NCBI GenBank assembly: GCA_020852865.1
Contig: JADYZZ010000065.1
Span: 62,001 to 126,000, forward strand
DNA length: 64,000 nt
Direction: 5' to 3'
Source: Rubrivivax sp.
Lineage (GTDB): Bacteria; Pseudomonadota; Gammaproteobacteria; Burkholderiales; Burkholderiaceae_C
Below, in pieces: positions 8,649-19,047 of this stretch. Each line of letters begins with the position of its first letter. The first letter of the stretch is position 1. Below the pieces are notes generated by a model. The model worked only from the letters and a program-made list of their open reading frames with translations. It was not told where the DNA came from and ran no database searches. A program made the translations under genes and the position numbers.

Positions 8649-9233
8649 TCAGCCGCCCTTGAGTTCGGCGCGCCGGTTCCTGGCCCAGGCGGCCTCGTCG
8701 TGGCCCGGAGCCGCCGGGCGCTCCTTGCCGAAGCTCACCGCCTCGAGCTGGTTCGCGCCGACGCCCAGCAGCTCGAGCGACTTGACCACCGCCTCGGCGC
8801 GCTTCTGGCCGAGCGCGAGGTTGTATTCGCTGCCGCCGCGCTCGTCGGTGTGGCCCTCGACCACGAGCTTGCGGCTGCGGTTGGCGCTCAGCACCTTGGC
8901 GTAGGCGTCGAGCATCGGCTTGAACTCGTCGCGGATGACGAAGCTGTCGAAGTCGAAGTAGACGACGCGCTGGCCCGGCAGGGCCATCAGGGCCGCGCTG
9001 CCGGCGGCGGCGCCGGCGCTGCGCGACAGGTCGACCGCGGCCACTTGCGACTGCGGCGTGCCGGCCGCGGCCGCGCTGCCGCCGGCCGCAGCTGCGCCGC
9101 TGCGCGCGAGCGGCGTGACGCTGCGTGTTTCCACCGGCGCGCCGCCCGCCGCTTCGTCCAGCGGCGTCGAGGAGCAGGCCGCGAGCAGCACCGCCAGCGC
9201 CAGCGCGGCAACAGAGCCCAGGGTCTTCGACAT
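8649..9233 (-). CDS. pal: Peptidoglycan-associated lipoprotein Pal
   Basis: A 194-residue outer-membrane lipoprotein. The lipobox LLAACSS places the lipidated Cys at residue 20. A flexible Ala/Gly-rich linker (about 25-85) follows, longer than in E. coli, and then the OmpA-like peptidoglycan-binding domain (YFDFDSFVI; VEGHTDERGGSEYNLALGQK). It lies between tolB and cpoB in the usual order and anchors the outer membrane to peptidoglycan while interacting with TolB. Confidence 0.96.
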   Translation of the reverse strand: MSKTLGSVAALALAVLLAACSSTPLDEAAGGAPVETRSVTPLARSGAAAAGGSAAAAGTPQSQVAAVDLSRSAGAAAGSAALMALPGQRVVYFDFDSFVIRDEFKPMLDAYAKVLSANRSRKLVVEGHTDERGGSEYNLALGQKRAEAVVKSLELLGVGANQLEAVSFGKERPAAPGHDEAAWARNRRAELKGG

Positions 9234-9282
9234 GGTCGGTGGCCTCCTTCGGATGCAGTGGAAACGAGACTCGAAGATGCGC

Positions 9283-10581
9283 TCAGCGGCCGAACGGCCC
9301 CCAGGCCGGCTCGCGCACGTCGCTGCCGCCGATGGCCAGGCGCGACTTGCGGCCGTCGAGCGTGGTCGTCATCAGCACGTCGGCGCCCTGCGCGCGCGTG
9401 GCGTAGACGATCATGCGGCCGTTGGGCGCGAAGCTCGGGTGCTCGTCGTCGCGCGTGTCGGTGAGCAGCTGCACGGCCTGGGACTCGAGCTCGAGCAGCG
9501 CCAGCCGGAACGCGTTGCCCTGGCGTGTCACATAGGCCAGGTAGCGGCCGTCGGCGCTCGGCGTCGGGCTGATGTTGTAGTTGCCCGAGAACGTCACGCG
9601 CTCGGCACTGCCGCCGCCCGCGGCCATGCGGTAGACCTGCGGGCCGCCGCCGCGGTCGCTCACGAAGTACAGGGTGCGGCCGTCGGCCGAGTACACCGGC
9701 TCGGTGTCGATCGCGCTGCTTTGCGTCAGGCGCACCGGCGTGCCGCCTTCGACCGGCATCGTGTAGAGCTGGGTCAGGCCGTCGCGCGACAGCGCCAGCG
9801 CCAGCGTGCGGCCGTCGGGCGAGAAGGCCGGCGCGCTGTTGCTGCCGCGAAAGCCCGCCAGCTGCCGGCGTACGCCGGACTGCAGGTCCTGCGACCACAC
9901 CGCGGCCTTCTGCGTCTCGAACGACACGTAGGCCAGGCGCCGGCCGTCGGGGCTCCAGGCCGGCGAGATGATCGGTTCGTTGCTCGTGAGCGCGGCCTGC
10001 CCGCCCTCGCCGTCGGCGTCGGTGACGAGCAGCCGCCAGCGCTTGCCGGTGCGTACCACGTAGGCGATGCGCGTGGCGAACACGCCGCGCTCGCCGGTGA
10101 GCTTCTCGTAGATGTCGTCGGCGATGCGGTGCGCGGCCAGCCGCAGATCGGGCCCGAGCACGAGCTTGCTGCCGGCCAGCAGCGGCTCGCCCTTGACCAG
10201 GTCCCACAGGCGAAAGCGCGCGTCCACGCGGCCGTCGGCCAGCCGCTGCACCGAACCGGCCACCAGCGCGTCGGCGCCCTGCGCGCGCAGCGCGGCATAG
10301 TCGGGCCGGGCGAGTTCGTCCAGCCCGCCGGGCGCGCCGAGCACGCGGAACAGGCCGCTGCGCTCGAGGTCGGCGCGCAGGATCTGCGACACCGCGAGCC
10401 CGGCCTTGTCCTCGTCGCGGAAGGCGGCGATGGCCAGCGGCTGCTGCGTCGCGCCGACGCCGCTCACGTCGAGGCGGAACTGCCCCCATGCGGGCGCGGC
10501 GACGGCCCCCAGGGCCGCGAGCATGCGGCGCCGCGTCGGGCCGGATGCTGCGGCAGGCACGAAGTTCGATCGGCTCGTCAC
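9283..10581 (-). CDS. tolB: Tol-Pal system beta-propeller protein TolB
   Basis: A 432-residue periplasmic protein: an N-terminal alpha/beta domain (about 35-165, with FRVLGAPGG and YEKLTGERGVFATRIAYV) followed by a six-bladed WD40-like propeller of PD40 repeats (SWSPDGRRLAYVS-type: ISPAWSPDGRRLAYVSFE, PVYSADGRTLYFVSDRGG, SPTPSADGRYLAYVT). The start is the GTG at 10581, which gives the usual length and a signal peptide with TRRRMLAALGAVAAPAWGQ; an ATG at codon 23 is an alternative. It heads tolB-pal-cpoB. tolQ, tolR and tolA, normally directly upstream, are absent; msbA diverges instead. Confidence 0.95.
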   Translation of the reverse strand: MTSRSNFVPAAASGPTRRRMLAALGAVAAPAWGQFRLDVSGVGATQQPLAIAAFRDEDKAGLAVSQILRADLERSGLFRVLGAPGGLDELARPDYAALRAQGADALVAGSVQRLADGRVDARFRLWDLVKGEPLLAGSKLVLGPDLRLAAHRIADDIYEKLTGERGVFATRIAYVVRTGKRWRLLVTDADGEGGQAALTSNEPIISPAWSPDGRRLAYVSFETQKAAVWSQDLQSGVRRQLAGFRGSNSAPAFSPDGRTLALALSRDGLTQLYTMPVEGGTPVRLTQSSAIDTEPVYSADGRTLYFVSDRGGGPQVYRMAAGGGSAERVTFSGNYNISPTPSADGRYLAYVTRQGNAFRLALLELESQAVQLLTDTRDDEHPSFAPNGRMIVYATRAQGADVLMTTTLDGRKSRLAIGGSDVREPAWGPFGR

Positions 10582-10651
10582 GGCGGCGCATTGTAGGCAG
10601 CGCACGCGGCGCGGCGCCGATAATGGCCGCCCACGCAAGCGCCCACCTTCG

Positions 10652-12403
10652 ATGCCCAGCCTGCTCGAGCGCCTCGCCCGGCTCGGACCGTACTTCCGCA
10701 CGAGCCGCGCCGGGCTGGCGGCGACGATCGCGGGCGCCAGCGCGATGGCGCTCACCGAGCCGGCCGTGGCCGACCTGATGAAGCATCTGCTCGATCAGGG
10801 CTTCAGCGGCGGCAAGCTGCCGCTGTGGGCGGTGCCGGCGGCGATCATCGGCCTGTTCGCGCTGCGCAGCGTGGCCGCCTTCGTTTCGCAGTACGGCCTG
10901 GCCTGGGCCGCCAACCGCGCGGTGCTGCAGTTGCGCGAACGCATGTTCGAGCGCCTGCTCGGCGCCGAGCCCGCGCTGTTTTCGCGCCAGAGCGCCAGCG
11001 CGCTCACCAACACGCTGGTCTACGAAGTGCAGGCCGGGCTCACGCTGCTCACCGGCTCGGCGCTCAACCTCGTGCGCGACTCGCTCACGCTGGTGGCGCT
11101 GCTGGGCTACCTGATGTGGCTCAACTGGCCGCTCACGCTGTCGGTGGGCGTGCTGTTTCCGAGCGTGGGCTGGGTGATGCGCGTGCTCGGCCGGCGCCTG
11201 CACCGTCTCACGCTCGACAGCCAGCGCGCCACCGACGCGCTCGCCTACGTGGTCGAGGAAAACGTGCTGGCCTGGCGCATCGTGCGGCTGCAGGGCGCGC
11301 AGCGGCCGCAGGCGGCGCGCTTCGGCGCGCGCGCGCGCGCGCTGCGCAGCGTGCTGATGAAGACCGTGGTCGCCGGCGCGATGACGACGCCCGTGACCCA
11401 GATGCTGGCCGCGCTGGCACTGTCGGCGGTGATCGCGATCGCGCTGTGGCAGAGCAGCGGCGGCGCCGGCACGGTGGGCAGCTTCGTCGCCTTCATCAGC
11501 GCCATGCTGATGCTGGTGGCGCCGCTCAAGCACCTGTCGGACGTGATGTCGCCGCTCACGCGCGGGCTGGCCGCGGTCGAGCGCGGGCTCGATCTCGTCG
11601 ACACCGTGCCGCCCGAGCGCGGCGGCACGCACGGCGCGGCGCGCGCGCGCGGCGAGATCCGCTTCGACGACGTGACGCTGCGCTACGCCGACGATGCCGC
11701 GCCCGCCGTGGCCGGGCTCACGTTCACCGTGCACGCCGGCGAGACGGTGGCGCTGGTCGGGCCCTCGGGCGCGGGCAAGACCTCGCTCGTCAATCTGCTG
11801 CCGCGCTTCCTCGAGCCCAGCGCCGGCCGCATCACGCTCGACGGCGTGGCGCTGGCCGAGTGGGAGCTGGGCGCGCTGCGCCGCCAGTTCGCATTCGTCA
11901 GCCAGGACGTGGTGCTGTTCAACGACAGCATCGCCGCCAACGTCTCGCTCGGCGCTCAGGCCGACGCCGCCGCGGTGCGCGCCGCGCTCGCGGCGGCCAA
12001 CCTGCTCGACTTCGTCGACAGCCTGCCGCGCGGCGTCGACACCCCGGTCGGGCACAACGGCAGCGAGCTCTCGGGCGGCCAGCGCCAGCGCCTGGCGATC
12101 GCGCGCGCGCTGGCCAAGGACGCACCGGTGCTGATCCTCGACGAGGCGACCTCGGCGCTGGACTCCGAAAGCGAACGCGCCGTGCAGCAGGCGCTCGAGC
12201 GGCTGATGGTCGGGCGCACGACGCTCGTCATCGCGCACCGCCTGTCGACGATCGAGCACGCCGACCGCGTGCTCGTGCTCGATGCCGGTCACCTCGTCGA
12301 GCAGGGCACGCACGCCGAACTGCTGGCCGCCGGCGGCCTGTACGCGCGGCTGCACGCGATGCAGTTCCGCAGCACCACGACGCCGTCACTGCAAGCCGCG
12401 TGA
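10652..12403 (+). CDS. msbA: Lipid A export permease/ATP-binding protein MsbA
   Basis: A 583-residue half-transporter that flips lipid A-core across the inner membrane. Six transmembrane helices fill about residues 20-310. The nucleotide-binding domain has Walker A GPSGAGKTS, signature LSGGQRQR, Walker B VLILDEATSALD and the H-loop in TLVIAHRLST. Start is the ATG at 10652; the open frame extends upstream into the tolB promoter region without homology. It is transcribed divergently from tolB and ends in a large hairpin shared with convergent htpX. Confidence 0.92.
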   Translation: MPSLLERLARLGPYFRTSRAGLAATIAGASAMALTEPAVADLMKHLLDQGFSGGKLPLWAVPAAIIGLFALRSVAAFVSQYGLAWAANRAVLQLRERMFERLLGAEPALFSRQSASALTNTLVYEVQAGLTLLTGSALNLVRDSLTLVALLGYLMWLNWPLTLSVGVLFPSVGWVMRVLGRRLHRLTLDSQRATDALAYVVEENVLAWRIVRLQGAQRPQAARFGARARALRSVLMKTVVAGAMTTPVTQMLAALALSAVIAIALWQSSGGAGTVGSFVAFISAMLMLVAPLKHLSDVMSPLTRGLAAVERGLDLVDTVPPERGGTHGAARARGEIRFDDVTLRYADDAAPAVAGLTFTVHAGETVALVGPSGAGKTSLVNLLPRFLEPSAGRITLDGVALAEWELGALRRQFAFVSQDVVLFNDSIAANVSLGAQADAAAVRAALAAANLLDFVDSLPRGVDTPVGHNGSELSGGQRQRLAIARALAKDAPVLILDEATSALDSESERAVQQALERLMVGRTTLVIAHRLSTIEHADRVLVLDAGHLVEQGTHAELLAAGGLYARLHAMQFRSTTTPSLQAA

Positions 12404-12420
12404 GCACCCGCGCGCCCATG

Positions 12421-12469
12421 CTTGCCGGCCGTCCGGCGGCGGCGCGGGCGGCCGCCGCCGCCCGGCAAG
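12421..12469. terminator. Long GC hairpin between convergent msbA and htpX
   Basis: CTTGCCGG at 12421-12428 pairs with CCGGCAAG at 12462-12469, and inside it GGCGGCGGC (12435-12443) pairs with GCCGCCGCC (12451-12459). The two perfect stems nest into one long hairpin exactly between two converging genes. There is no clear U-run, but its place suggests a bidirectional transcription barrier. Confidence 0.6.
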
Positions 12470-12478
12470 GCCTGCGCT

Positions 12479-13351
12479 TCAGGCCTGCTGCAGTGCGCGG
12501 ATGCGGTCTTCGATCGGCGGGTGGCTCGAGAACAGCGCCATCACGCCGCTCGGCCGGCCGCTGATGCCCATCGCCTTCACGCTTTGCGGCAGCTCGCCGG
12601 GGTCGAGCCCGCCCAGGCGCGCCAGCGCGTTGATCATCGGCCGCTTGTCGCCCAGCAGCTGCGCCGAGCCGAGGTCGGCGCGGTACTCGCGCTGGCGCGA
12701 GAACCAGGCCACGATCACCGCGGCCAGCACGCCGAGCACGAGGTCGAGCACGATGGTGGTGACGTAGTAGCCGATGCCCACGCCGTCGCGCTCGTTGCGC
12801 AGCAGCACCTTGTCGACGAAGTAGCCGATCACGCGCGAGAGGAACACGACGAAGGTGTTGAGCACGCCCTGGATCAGCGTCATCGTCACCATGTCGCCGT
12901 TGGCCACGTGCGCGATCTCGTGGCCGATCACGGCCTCGACCTCCTCGCGGTTCATGCTCTGCAGCAAGCCGGTGGATACGGCGACCAGGGCCGAGTTCTT
13001 GAACGCGCCGGTGGCGAAGGCGTTGGGCTCGCCTTCGTACAACGCCACCTCGGGCATCGAGACGCCGGCCGTGCGCGCGAAGCGCTCGACCGCGCCGACG
13101 ATCCAGCGGTGCGTGGGGTCGGGCGAGTCGTTGATGACGACGGCGCCGGTGCTCCACTTGGCGATCGGCTTGCTCATCAGCAGCGAGACGAACGCGCCGC
13201 CGAAGCCCATCACCAGCGCGAAGCCCAGCAGCGAGCCCAGGTTCAGCCCGTTGGCCGTCAGGAAACGGTTGACGCCCAGCAGGTTGGCCGCGATGCCGAG
13301 CACCAGCATCACGGCGAGGTTGGTGAGCACGAACAGGAGGATGCGCTTCAT
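12479..13351 (-). CDS. htpX: Protease HtpX, membrane-bound zinc metalloprotease
   Basis: A 290-residue inner-membrane protease for quality control of misfolded membrane proteins. It has two N-terminal hydrophobic helices (residues 5-22, 38-58), the zinc motif HEIAH within [17 protein letters not shown] (about 140), two further hydrophobic segments ([33 protein letters not shown]) and the third zinc ligand region [15 protein letters not shown]. Length and order match E. coli HtpX. It is monocistronic here. Confidence 0.95.
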   Translation of the reverse strand: MKRILLFVLTNLAVMLVLGIAANLLGVNRFLTANGLNLGSLLGFALVMGFGGAFVSLLMSKPIAKWSTGAVVINDSPDPTHRWIVGAVERFARTAGVSMPEVALYEGEPNAFATGAFKNSALVAVSTGLLQSMNREEVEAVIGHEIAHVANGDMVTMTLIQGVLNTFVVFLSRVIGYFVDKVLLRNERDGVGIGYYVTTIVLDLVLGVLAAVIVAWFSRQREYRADLGSAQLLGDKRPMINALARLGGLDPGELPQSVKAMGISGRPSGVMALFSSHPPIEDRIRALQQA

Positions 13352-13552
13352 GGCGGGGCCCCGATGCAGGGCTCGGTTGCGGGAAACGGGGGCAATCTTA
13401 GGGCGCCGGCCGGGCGTTCAAGGCCTGCATCGCGTGGGGATATCGGCGGCATGGCCGACAGCGCAGACCGCGACGGCGCCCGCCGCGAGGGCCATGCGGG
13501 CCGCAACGGCGGCACGCCCGGGCCGCCAGCAGCCGCCGGCAAGCCGGGATCT

Positions 13553-14629
13553 TCAGCCCGCCGGGCGCCGCTGCACATGCGTCGGGCGCTCGGGCGGCGT
13601 GAGCTCGAACCAGTCCTTGTAGCGCTCGAAGAACTTGGGCCAGCTGTCGGCGTTGCTGAACACGCGCTCCTTGCGCAGCACGGCGGCAGCGGCCTGCACG
13701 TCCAGGCGCTGGCCGGCGGCGAGCTGAGGCAGCGCGTCCAGGGCGCGTGCCACCTTGTCGGGCGGTGCGCCCAGCGGCGCCGCAGGCAAGGCCGCTGCAT
13801 CAGGCTCCTTCGCGGCCGTCTTCCCTGCCGCCGCCCTGGTCGCAGCGGCTTTGGTCGCCGTCGTCCGGGCCGCCTTCGCCTTGCCCGCCACGTCCTTGGC
13901 GGCTGCGGTCCGGCCCGTCGCGGCCTTGGCGGCAGCGGACTTGCGTGCCGTCTTCGCGGCCGCAGCGCCTGCGGCCGGCGCGTCGTCGGCGCGCCGGGCC
14001 GCCGCGCTCTTGCGCGCCGCCGTCTTGCGCGGCGCGCCCGGCGCAGCCGCCGCCACGGCCGGTCCGTCGGCGGCGGCCCGCTCGCCGGCACCGGCCTCAG
14101 CCCGGCCCGCGGCGGTGCTGTCCGGCGGCAAGGCCGCCGCCGTGGCGCTCTTGCGCGCGCGCACGGGGCGCGGTGCAGCGGCGGCGGCGGCGCGGCTGCG
14201 CGGCGGCCGGTGCTCGAACTCGATGAACTCGTCGTAGACGAGCGGCGTCTCCTCGCCCACCTTGCCCTTCTGGCCGACGCCGCGCACCAGGCAGCCCTTC
14301 TCGCGGATGCGGCTGACGAGCGGCGCGAAGTCCGAGTCCGACGAGGCGATCACCACCACGTCGGGACGCTCGGCGATCACGAGGTCGAGCGCGTCGACGG
14401 CGAGCGCGATGTCGGTCGAGTTCTTGCCCGCCGCGAGGTTGACCATCGGCCGGATCGACAGCCGCTTGAACAGCTTCTGGTGCTTGACCGCGGCCTCGGC
14501 GGTGCCGTAGGCGCGGCGCACGTGCAGCGCGCCGTACTCGGCGTGCAGGCGCGAGACCGCCTGCTCGACGACGTCGGTGGAAACGTTGTCGGCGTCGATC
14601 AGCAGCATCACGCGCGGGGGGCTCGTCAT
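13553..14629 (-). CDS. NYN-domain (LabA/DUF88-like) putative ribonuclease with H1-like linker and C-terminal OST-HTH-like domain
   Basis: A 358-residue protein of three parts. Residues 5-140 are an NYN (PIN-fold) domain with acidic residues in LLIDADNVS (Asp12, Asp14), [13 protein letters not shown] and SSDSDF (Asp98, Asp100). Residues 141-290 are a low-complexity Ala/Lys/Arg tract with histone-H1-like [14 protein letters not shown] repeats. Residues 291-345 resemble an OST-HTH/LOTUS winged helix ([32 protein letters not shown]); this last call is tentative. The family is thought to cut or bind RNA. The start overlaps the pyrC stop as ATGA, so translation is coupled to pyrC. Substrate unknown. 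Confidence 0.82.
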   Translation of the reverse strand: MTSPPRVMLLIDADNVSTDVVEQAVSRLHAEYGALHVRRAYGTAEAAVKHQKLFKRLSIRPMVNLAAGKNSTDIALAVDALDLVIAERPDVVVIASSDSDFAPLVSRIREKGCLVRGVGQKGKVGEETPLVYDEFIEFEHRPPRSRAAAAAAPRPVRARKSATAAALPPDSTAAGRAEAGAGERAAADGPAVAAAAPGAPRKTAARKSAAARRADDAPAAGAAAAKTARKSAAAKAATGRTAAAKDVAGKAKAARTTATKAAATRAAAGKTAAKEPDAAALPAAPLGAPPDKVARALDALPQLAAGQRLDVQAAAAVLRKERVFSNADSWPKFFERYKDWFELTPPERPTHVQRRPAG

Positions 14630-15672
14630 GTCAGGGTCCAGGGTAAGGTTTCGCCGGCGCGCAGCGGCTTGATCTGCGCGTCGCCGAAGGGCAGGGTTTC
14701 GGGCAGCGTGCGCGCTGCGCGCACCAGCGTCACGCGATCGCGGTTGCGCGGCAGGCCGTAGAACGCGGGGCCGTGGAAGCTGGCGAAGGCCTCGAGCCGG
14801 TCGAGCGCGCCGGCCGCCTCGAAGGCCTCGGCATAGAACTCGAGCGCGGCCGGCGCGGTGAAGCAGCCCGCACCGCACACGCTCGCCTCCTTGAGCGCCG
14901 CCGCGTGCGGCGCGCTGTCGGTGCCGAGGAAGAACTTCGGGCTGCCCGAGGCGGCCGCGCGCACGAGCGCCTGCCGGTGCCGCTCGCGCTTGAGCACCGG
15001 CAGGCAGTAGTAGTGCGGCCGCAATCCGCCCACGAACAGCGCGTTGCGGCTGTAGAGCAGGTGATGTGCGGTGATCGTGGCCGCGGTGCGGGCGCCGGCT
15101 GCGGCCACGTAATCGGCCGCCTCCTGGGTGGTGATGTGTTCGAGCACGACCTTCAGCGCCGGGAAATCGCGCTGCAGCGGCTGCAGCACGCGCTCGACGA
15201 ACACCGCCTCGCGGTCGAACATGTCGACCTCGGGATCGGTGACCTCGCCGTGCACGAGCAGCGGCAGGCCCTCGCGCTGCATCGCCTCGAGCACCGCGCG
15301 CACCCGGTGCAGGTCGGTGACCCCGTCGTCGCTGTTCGTGGTGGCGCCGGCCGGGTACAGCTTGAAGGCGACGATGCCCTCGGCGCGCGCGCGCCGCACC
15401 TCGTCGGGAGCGGTGCGGTCGGTGAGATAGAGCGTCATCAGCGGCTCGAAGCCGCTGCCCGGGCCCGCACGCGGCCGCGCGGCGACGATGCGCGCGCGAT
15501 ACGCCAGCGCCTGCGCGGTGGTCGCCACCGGCGGCCTCAGATTGGGCATCACGACCGCCCGGGCGAAGCTGCGTGCCGTGAACGGCAGCACCGCCGCCAG
15601 TGCGGCGCCGTCGCGCAGGTGCAGGTGCCAGTCGTCGGGGCGCGTGAGCGTGAGCGAGGCGGGGTCGGCCAT
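14626..15672 (-). CDS. pyrC: Dihydroorotase (class II)
   Basis: A 348-residue enzyme closing carbamoyl-aspartate to dihydroorotate in pyrimidine synthesis. Zinc-binding HLHLRD (His17, His19), the carboxylated Lys in [16 protein letters not shown], and metal His in LVHGEV and TAHHLLY, plus the late GTDSAPH are all in place. Length fits E. coli PyrC. The ATG at 15672 is chosen because [21 protein letters not shown] is a typical N-terminus; the frame stays open upstream without homology. It overlaps the NYN gene by four bases. Confidence 0.95.
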   Translation of the reverse strand: MADPASLTLTRPDDWHLHLRDGAALAAVLPFTARSFARAVVMPNLRPPVATTAQALAYRARIVAARPRAGPGSGFEPLMTLYLTDRTAPDEVRRARAEGIVAFKLYPAGATTNSDDGVTDLHRVRAVLEAMQREGLPLLVHGEVTDPEVDMFDREAVFVERVLQPLQRDFPALKVVLEHITTQEAADYVAAAGARTAATITAHHLLYSRNALFVGGLRPHYYCLPVLKRERHRQALVRAAASGSPKFFLGTDSAPHAAALKEASVCGAGCFTAPAALEFYAEAFEAAGALDRLEAFASFHGPAFYGLPRNRDRVTLVRAARTLPETLPFGDAQIKPLRAGETLPWTLT

Positions 15673-15734
15673 GGCTCGGCCATTCTCGCATCGGCGCCGC
15701 GCGGGCCCGCGCGCCCGGGCGGCGCGCTCGCCGC

Positions 15735-16469
<735 letters not shown>

Positions 16470-16479
16470 CGGGACGACC

Positions 16480-17145
16480 TCAGCGGATGATGGCGATGCG
16501 CGCCTGCAGCCGGCGCACCAGCGTCGACAGGCCGAAGCAGATGACGAAGTACACGAGCGCGGCCACGAGGTAGGTCTCGACCGGGCGATTGAAGTTTTTG
16601 CCGGTGATCTCGAAGCCCTTGAGCAGGTCGTAGGCGCCGATGGCGTACACGAGCGAGGTGTCCTGGAACAGGATGATGGTCTGCGTCAGCAGCACCGGCA
16701 GCATGTTGCGGAAGGCCTGCGGCAGCACGACGAGCTGCATCGTCTGGCCGTAGCTCATGCCCACTGCGTAGCCGGCGTGGACCTGACCCTTGGGCACGCT
16801 CTGGATGCCGGCGCGCATGATTTCGGAGTAGTACGCCGCCTCGAACAGCGTGAAGGTGATGACGGCCGAGGGCTCGGCGCCGAGCGGGCGCCCGATCAAC
16901 AGCGGGATGAGCAGGAAGAACCACAGGATCACCATCACCAGCGGGATGCTGCGCAGCGTGTTCACGTAGCCCGCGGCCGCCAGCGCCAGCCAGGTGCGCC
17001 TCGACAGGCGCATCAGCGCCAGCGCCGTGCCCAGCGCGATGCCGCCCACCATCGCCACCAGCGTGAGCTGGATCGAGAAGAAGAAGCCCTTGAGCACGTA
17101 GCTGGAGACGACGCTCCAGCTGAGGAAGGAGAAGTCGAGCGTCAT
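16480..17145 (-). CDS. gltK: Glutamate/aspartate ABC transporter permease GltK-type
   Basis: A 221-residue inner-membrane permease of the HisM/GltK family with about five hydrophobic segments. The coupling region [21 protein letters not shown] is characteristic, as is [19 protein letters not shown]. It lies 13 bases after the first permease and 10 before the ATPase. With GltJ it forms the heterodimeric channel. Confidence 0.9.
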   Translation of the reverse strand: MTLDFSFLSWSVVSSYVLKGFFFSIQLTLVAMVGGIALGTALALMRLSRRTWLALAAAGYVNTLRSIPLVMVILWFFLLIPLLIGRPLGAEPSAVITFTLFEAAYYSEIMRAGIQSVPKGQVHAGYAVGMSYGQTMQLVVLPQAFRNMLPVLLTQTIILFQDTSLVYAIGAYDLLKGFEITGKNFNRPVETYLVAALVYFVICFGLSTLVRRLQARIAIIR

Positions 17146-17158
17146 GTCCGGCTCTGCC

Positions 17159-17896
17159 TCAGCGGCCGCCGATCATGCCGGGCACGCGCACGCGCCCCTC
17201 GACCGCCAGCATGACGCGGTTGACGGCGAAGGCGCTGACGAAGTACAGCGCCGTCGCCGCCAGGTACATCTCGATGTTGCGCGCCGTCTCCTCGCCGGCC
17301 TGCAGCGCGAACAGCGTGAGCTCGGCGATGCTCACGGCGAAGGCCACCGACGAGTTCTTGATGATGTTCATCGCCTCGCTGGTGAGCGGCGGGACGACGA
17401 TGCGAAACGCCATCGGCAGCAGCACGTAGCGGTAGGTCTGCGGCAGCGTCAGCCCGATCGCCAGGCCGGCGTGGCGCTGGCCGCGCGGCAGGCTCTGGAT
17501 GCCGGCGCGCACCTGCTCCGAGATGCGCGCCGACGTGAAGAAGCCCAGCGCGAAGACCACGAGCACGAAGCCCGGCAGCCCCTTGAGCGGCGGCACCAGC
17601 GCCGGCAGCACGTGGTACCAGAGGAAGATCTGCACCAGCAGCGGGATGTTGCGGAACAGCTCGGTCCAGGCGTCGCCGAACAACACCAGCCGGCGGTCGG
17701 GCGTGGTGCGCAGGATGCCCACCAGCGAGCCCGCGACGAGCGCCACCAGCAGCGCCAGCGCCGACACCGAGACCGTCCAGCCCCAGGCCGAGAGCAGCCA
17801 GTTCAGGTAGGTGACGTCGCGACCGCGGCCCAGGCAGCCGGCGACCTGCTCACCCGTCGTGATGTCCTTGCAGAAGACCTGCCAGTCCCATGCCAC
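17159..17896 (-). CDS. gltJ: Glutamate/aspartate ABC transporter permease GltJ-type
   Basis: A 245-residue permease of the same family, with a longer N-terminal part (WDWQVFCKDI, YLNWLLSAWGWTVSVSALAL) as in GltJ. It carries SARISEQVRAGIQSLPRGQ and the coupling loop LTLPQTYRYVLLPMAFRIVV. Gene order binding protein, GltJ, GltK, GltL equals the E. coli gltIJKL operon. Confidence 0.9.
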   Translation of the reverse strand: MAWDWQVFCKDITTGEQVAGCLGRGRDVTYLNWLLSAWGWTVSVSALALLVALVAGSLVGILRTTPDRRLVLFGDAWTELFRNIPLLVQIFLWYHVLPALVPPLKGLPGFVLVVFALGFFTSARISEQVRAGIQSLPRGQRHAGLAIGLTLPQTYRYVLLPMAFRIVVPPLTSEAMNIIKNSSVAFAVSIAELTLFALQAGEETARNIEMYLAATALYFVSAFAVNRVMLAVEGRVRVPGMIGGR

Positions 17897-17953
17897 CGGC
17901 GCCCTCCTCCATGCCTCGAGCGAAGCGGGCCCGCGCGCCCGCCAGGTGCGCGA

Positions 17954-18859
17954 CTACTTCTTCGCGTAGTCTTCCATCGGCTTGTCGTTCGGGTTGGCCC
18001 AGGCGGCCTTGGTGGCCTCGCTCAGCGGCAGGCCGACGCGGGTGTTGGTCGGCGGGATCGGCTGCACGAACCACTTGTCGTAGATCCTGGCCATCTCGCC
18101 GCTCTTCATCATCGCCTTGAGGCTGTCGTCGACGGCGGCCTTGAACTTCGGATCGTCCTTGCGCAGCATGATCGCGATCGGCTCGACCGACAGCACCTCG
18201 CCGACGATCTTGAAGTCGGCCGGATTCTTGGCCTTGGCGATGTTGCCGGCGAGGATCGAGCCGTCCATCACGAAGGCGTCGGCGCGTCCGGTCTCGAGCA
18301 GCAGGAAGCTGTCGGCGTGGTCCTTGCCGAACACTTCCTTGAACTCGACGCCGGCGGCACGCTCGTGCTTGCGCAGGTGCTGCACGCTGGTGGTGCCGGT
18401 GGTGGTGGCCACCACCTTGCCGTTGAGCTGGTTGATCGAGGTGATGCCCGAGTTGGCCTTCACCGCGATGCGCACCTCCTCGACGTAGGTGGTATCGGCG
18501 AAGGCCACGTCCTTGGCGCGGGCGACGTTGTTGGTGGTCGAGCCGCACTCGATGTCGACGGTGCCGTTGGCCACCAGCGGGATGCGGTTCTGCGAGGTCA
18601 CCGGCTGGTACTTGATGTCGAGCTTGGCCAGGCCGAGCTTCTTCTGGATGTCGGCCAGCGCGCGCTGGCACAGCTCGACGTGGAAGCCCGCGTACTTGCC
18701 GTCGCCCAGCGTGTAGCTGAGCGCGCCGGAGGACTCGCGCACCCCCATCGTCACCGAGCCGGTGTCCTTGATCTTGGCCAGCGTGTCGTGCGTGGCCTGC
18801 GCCTGCGCGGCGGCGATGAATCCGGCCGCCAGCGCGGCGGCGACGAGCGTCGATCTCAT
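17954..18859 (-). CDS. gltI: Glutamate/aspartate-type periplasmic binding protein
   Basis: A 301-residue family 3 solute-binding protein heading the operon. The signal peptide covers about residues 1-20 (LVAAALAAGFIAAAQAQA). Mature-protein hallmarks are KIKDTGSVTMGVRESSGALS, YAGFHVELC, QNRIPLVANGTVDIECGSTTN and DKWFVQPIPP. The EC-GSTTNN segment is typical of GltI and its glutamate/aspartate ligands. The exact amino-acid range is inferred. The upstream 148 bases up to 19008 hold its promoter. Confidence 0.9.
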   Translation of the reverse strand: MRSTLVAAALAAGFIAAAQAQATHDTLAKIKDTGSVTMGVRESSGALSYTLGDGKYAGFHVELCQRALADIQKKLGLAKLDIKYQPVTSQNRIPLVANGTVDIECGSTTNNVARAKDVAFADTTYVEEVRIAVKANSGITSINQLNGKVVATTTGTTSVQHLRKHERAAGVEFKEVFGKDHADSFLLLETGRADAFVMDGSILAGNIAKAKNPADFKIVGEVLSVEPIAIMLRKDDPKFKAAVDDSLKAMMKSGEMARIYDKWFVQPIPPTNTRVGLPLSEATKAAWANPNDKPMEDYAKK

Positions 18860-19047
18860 GGAAGCTCCTTGAAGCGGGGGGTTGCAGGAACAGGCCGCAG
18901 CGGGCCGAGCCGCGGATTCTAGGAAGCCCGGCGGCCGGGCCCCAGGGCGGTATCTACCTAGTCGGAAGGTCGCCTGCCGAACGCGCCGCGCCGGCGCGCC
19001 GCGCTAGCATGGCGGCGCGTCGTCGTCGGCCTTTGCGAGGTGTCCCC

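Noticed and set aside
8987..12355. Very long open frame (over 1100 codons) on the minus strand across pal, tolB and msbA
   Set aside because: It is antisense or out of frame to well-recognised genes; long spurious frames are expected at this GC content, and its Arg/Ala/His-rich product matches no family.
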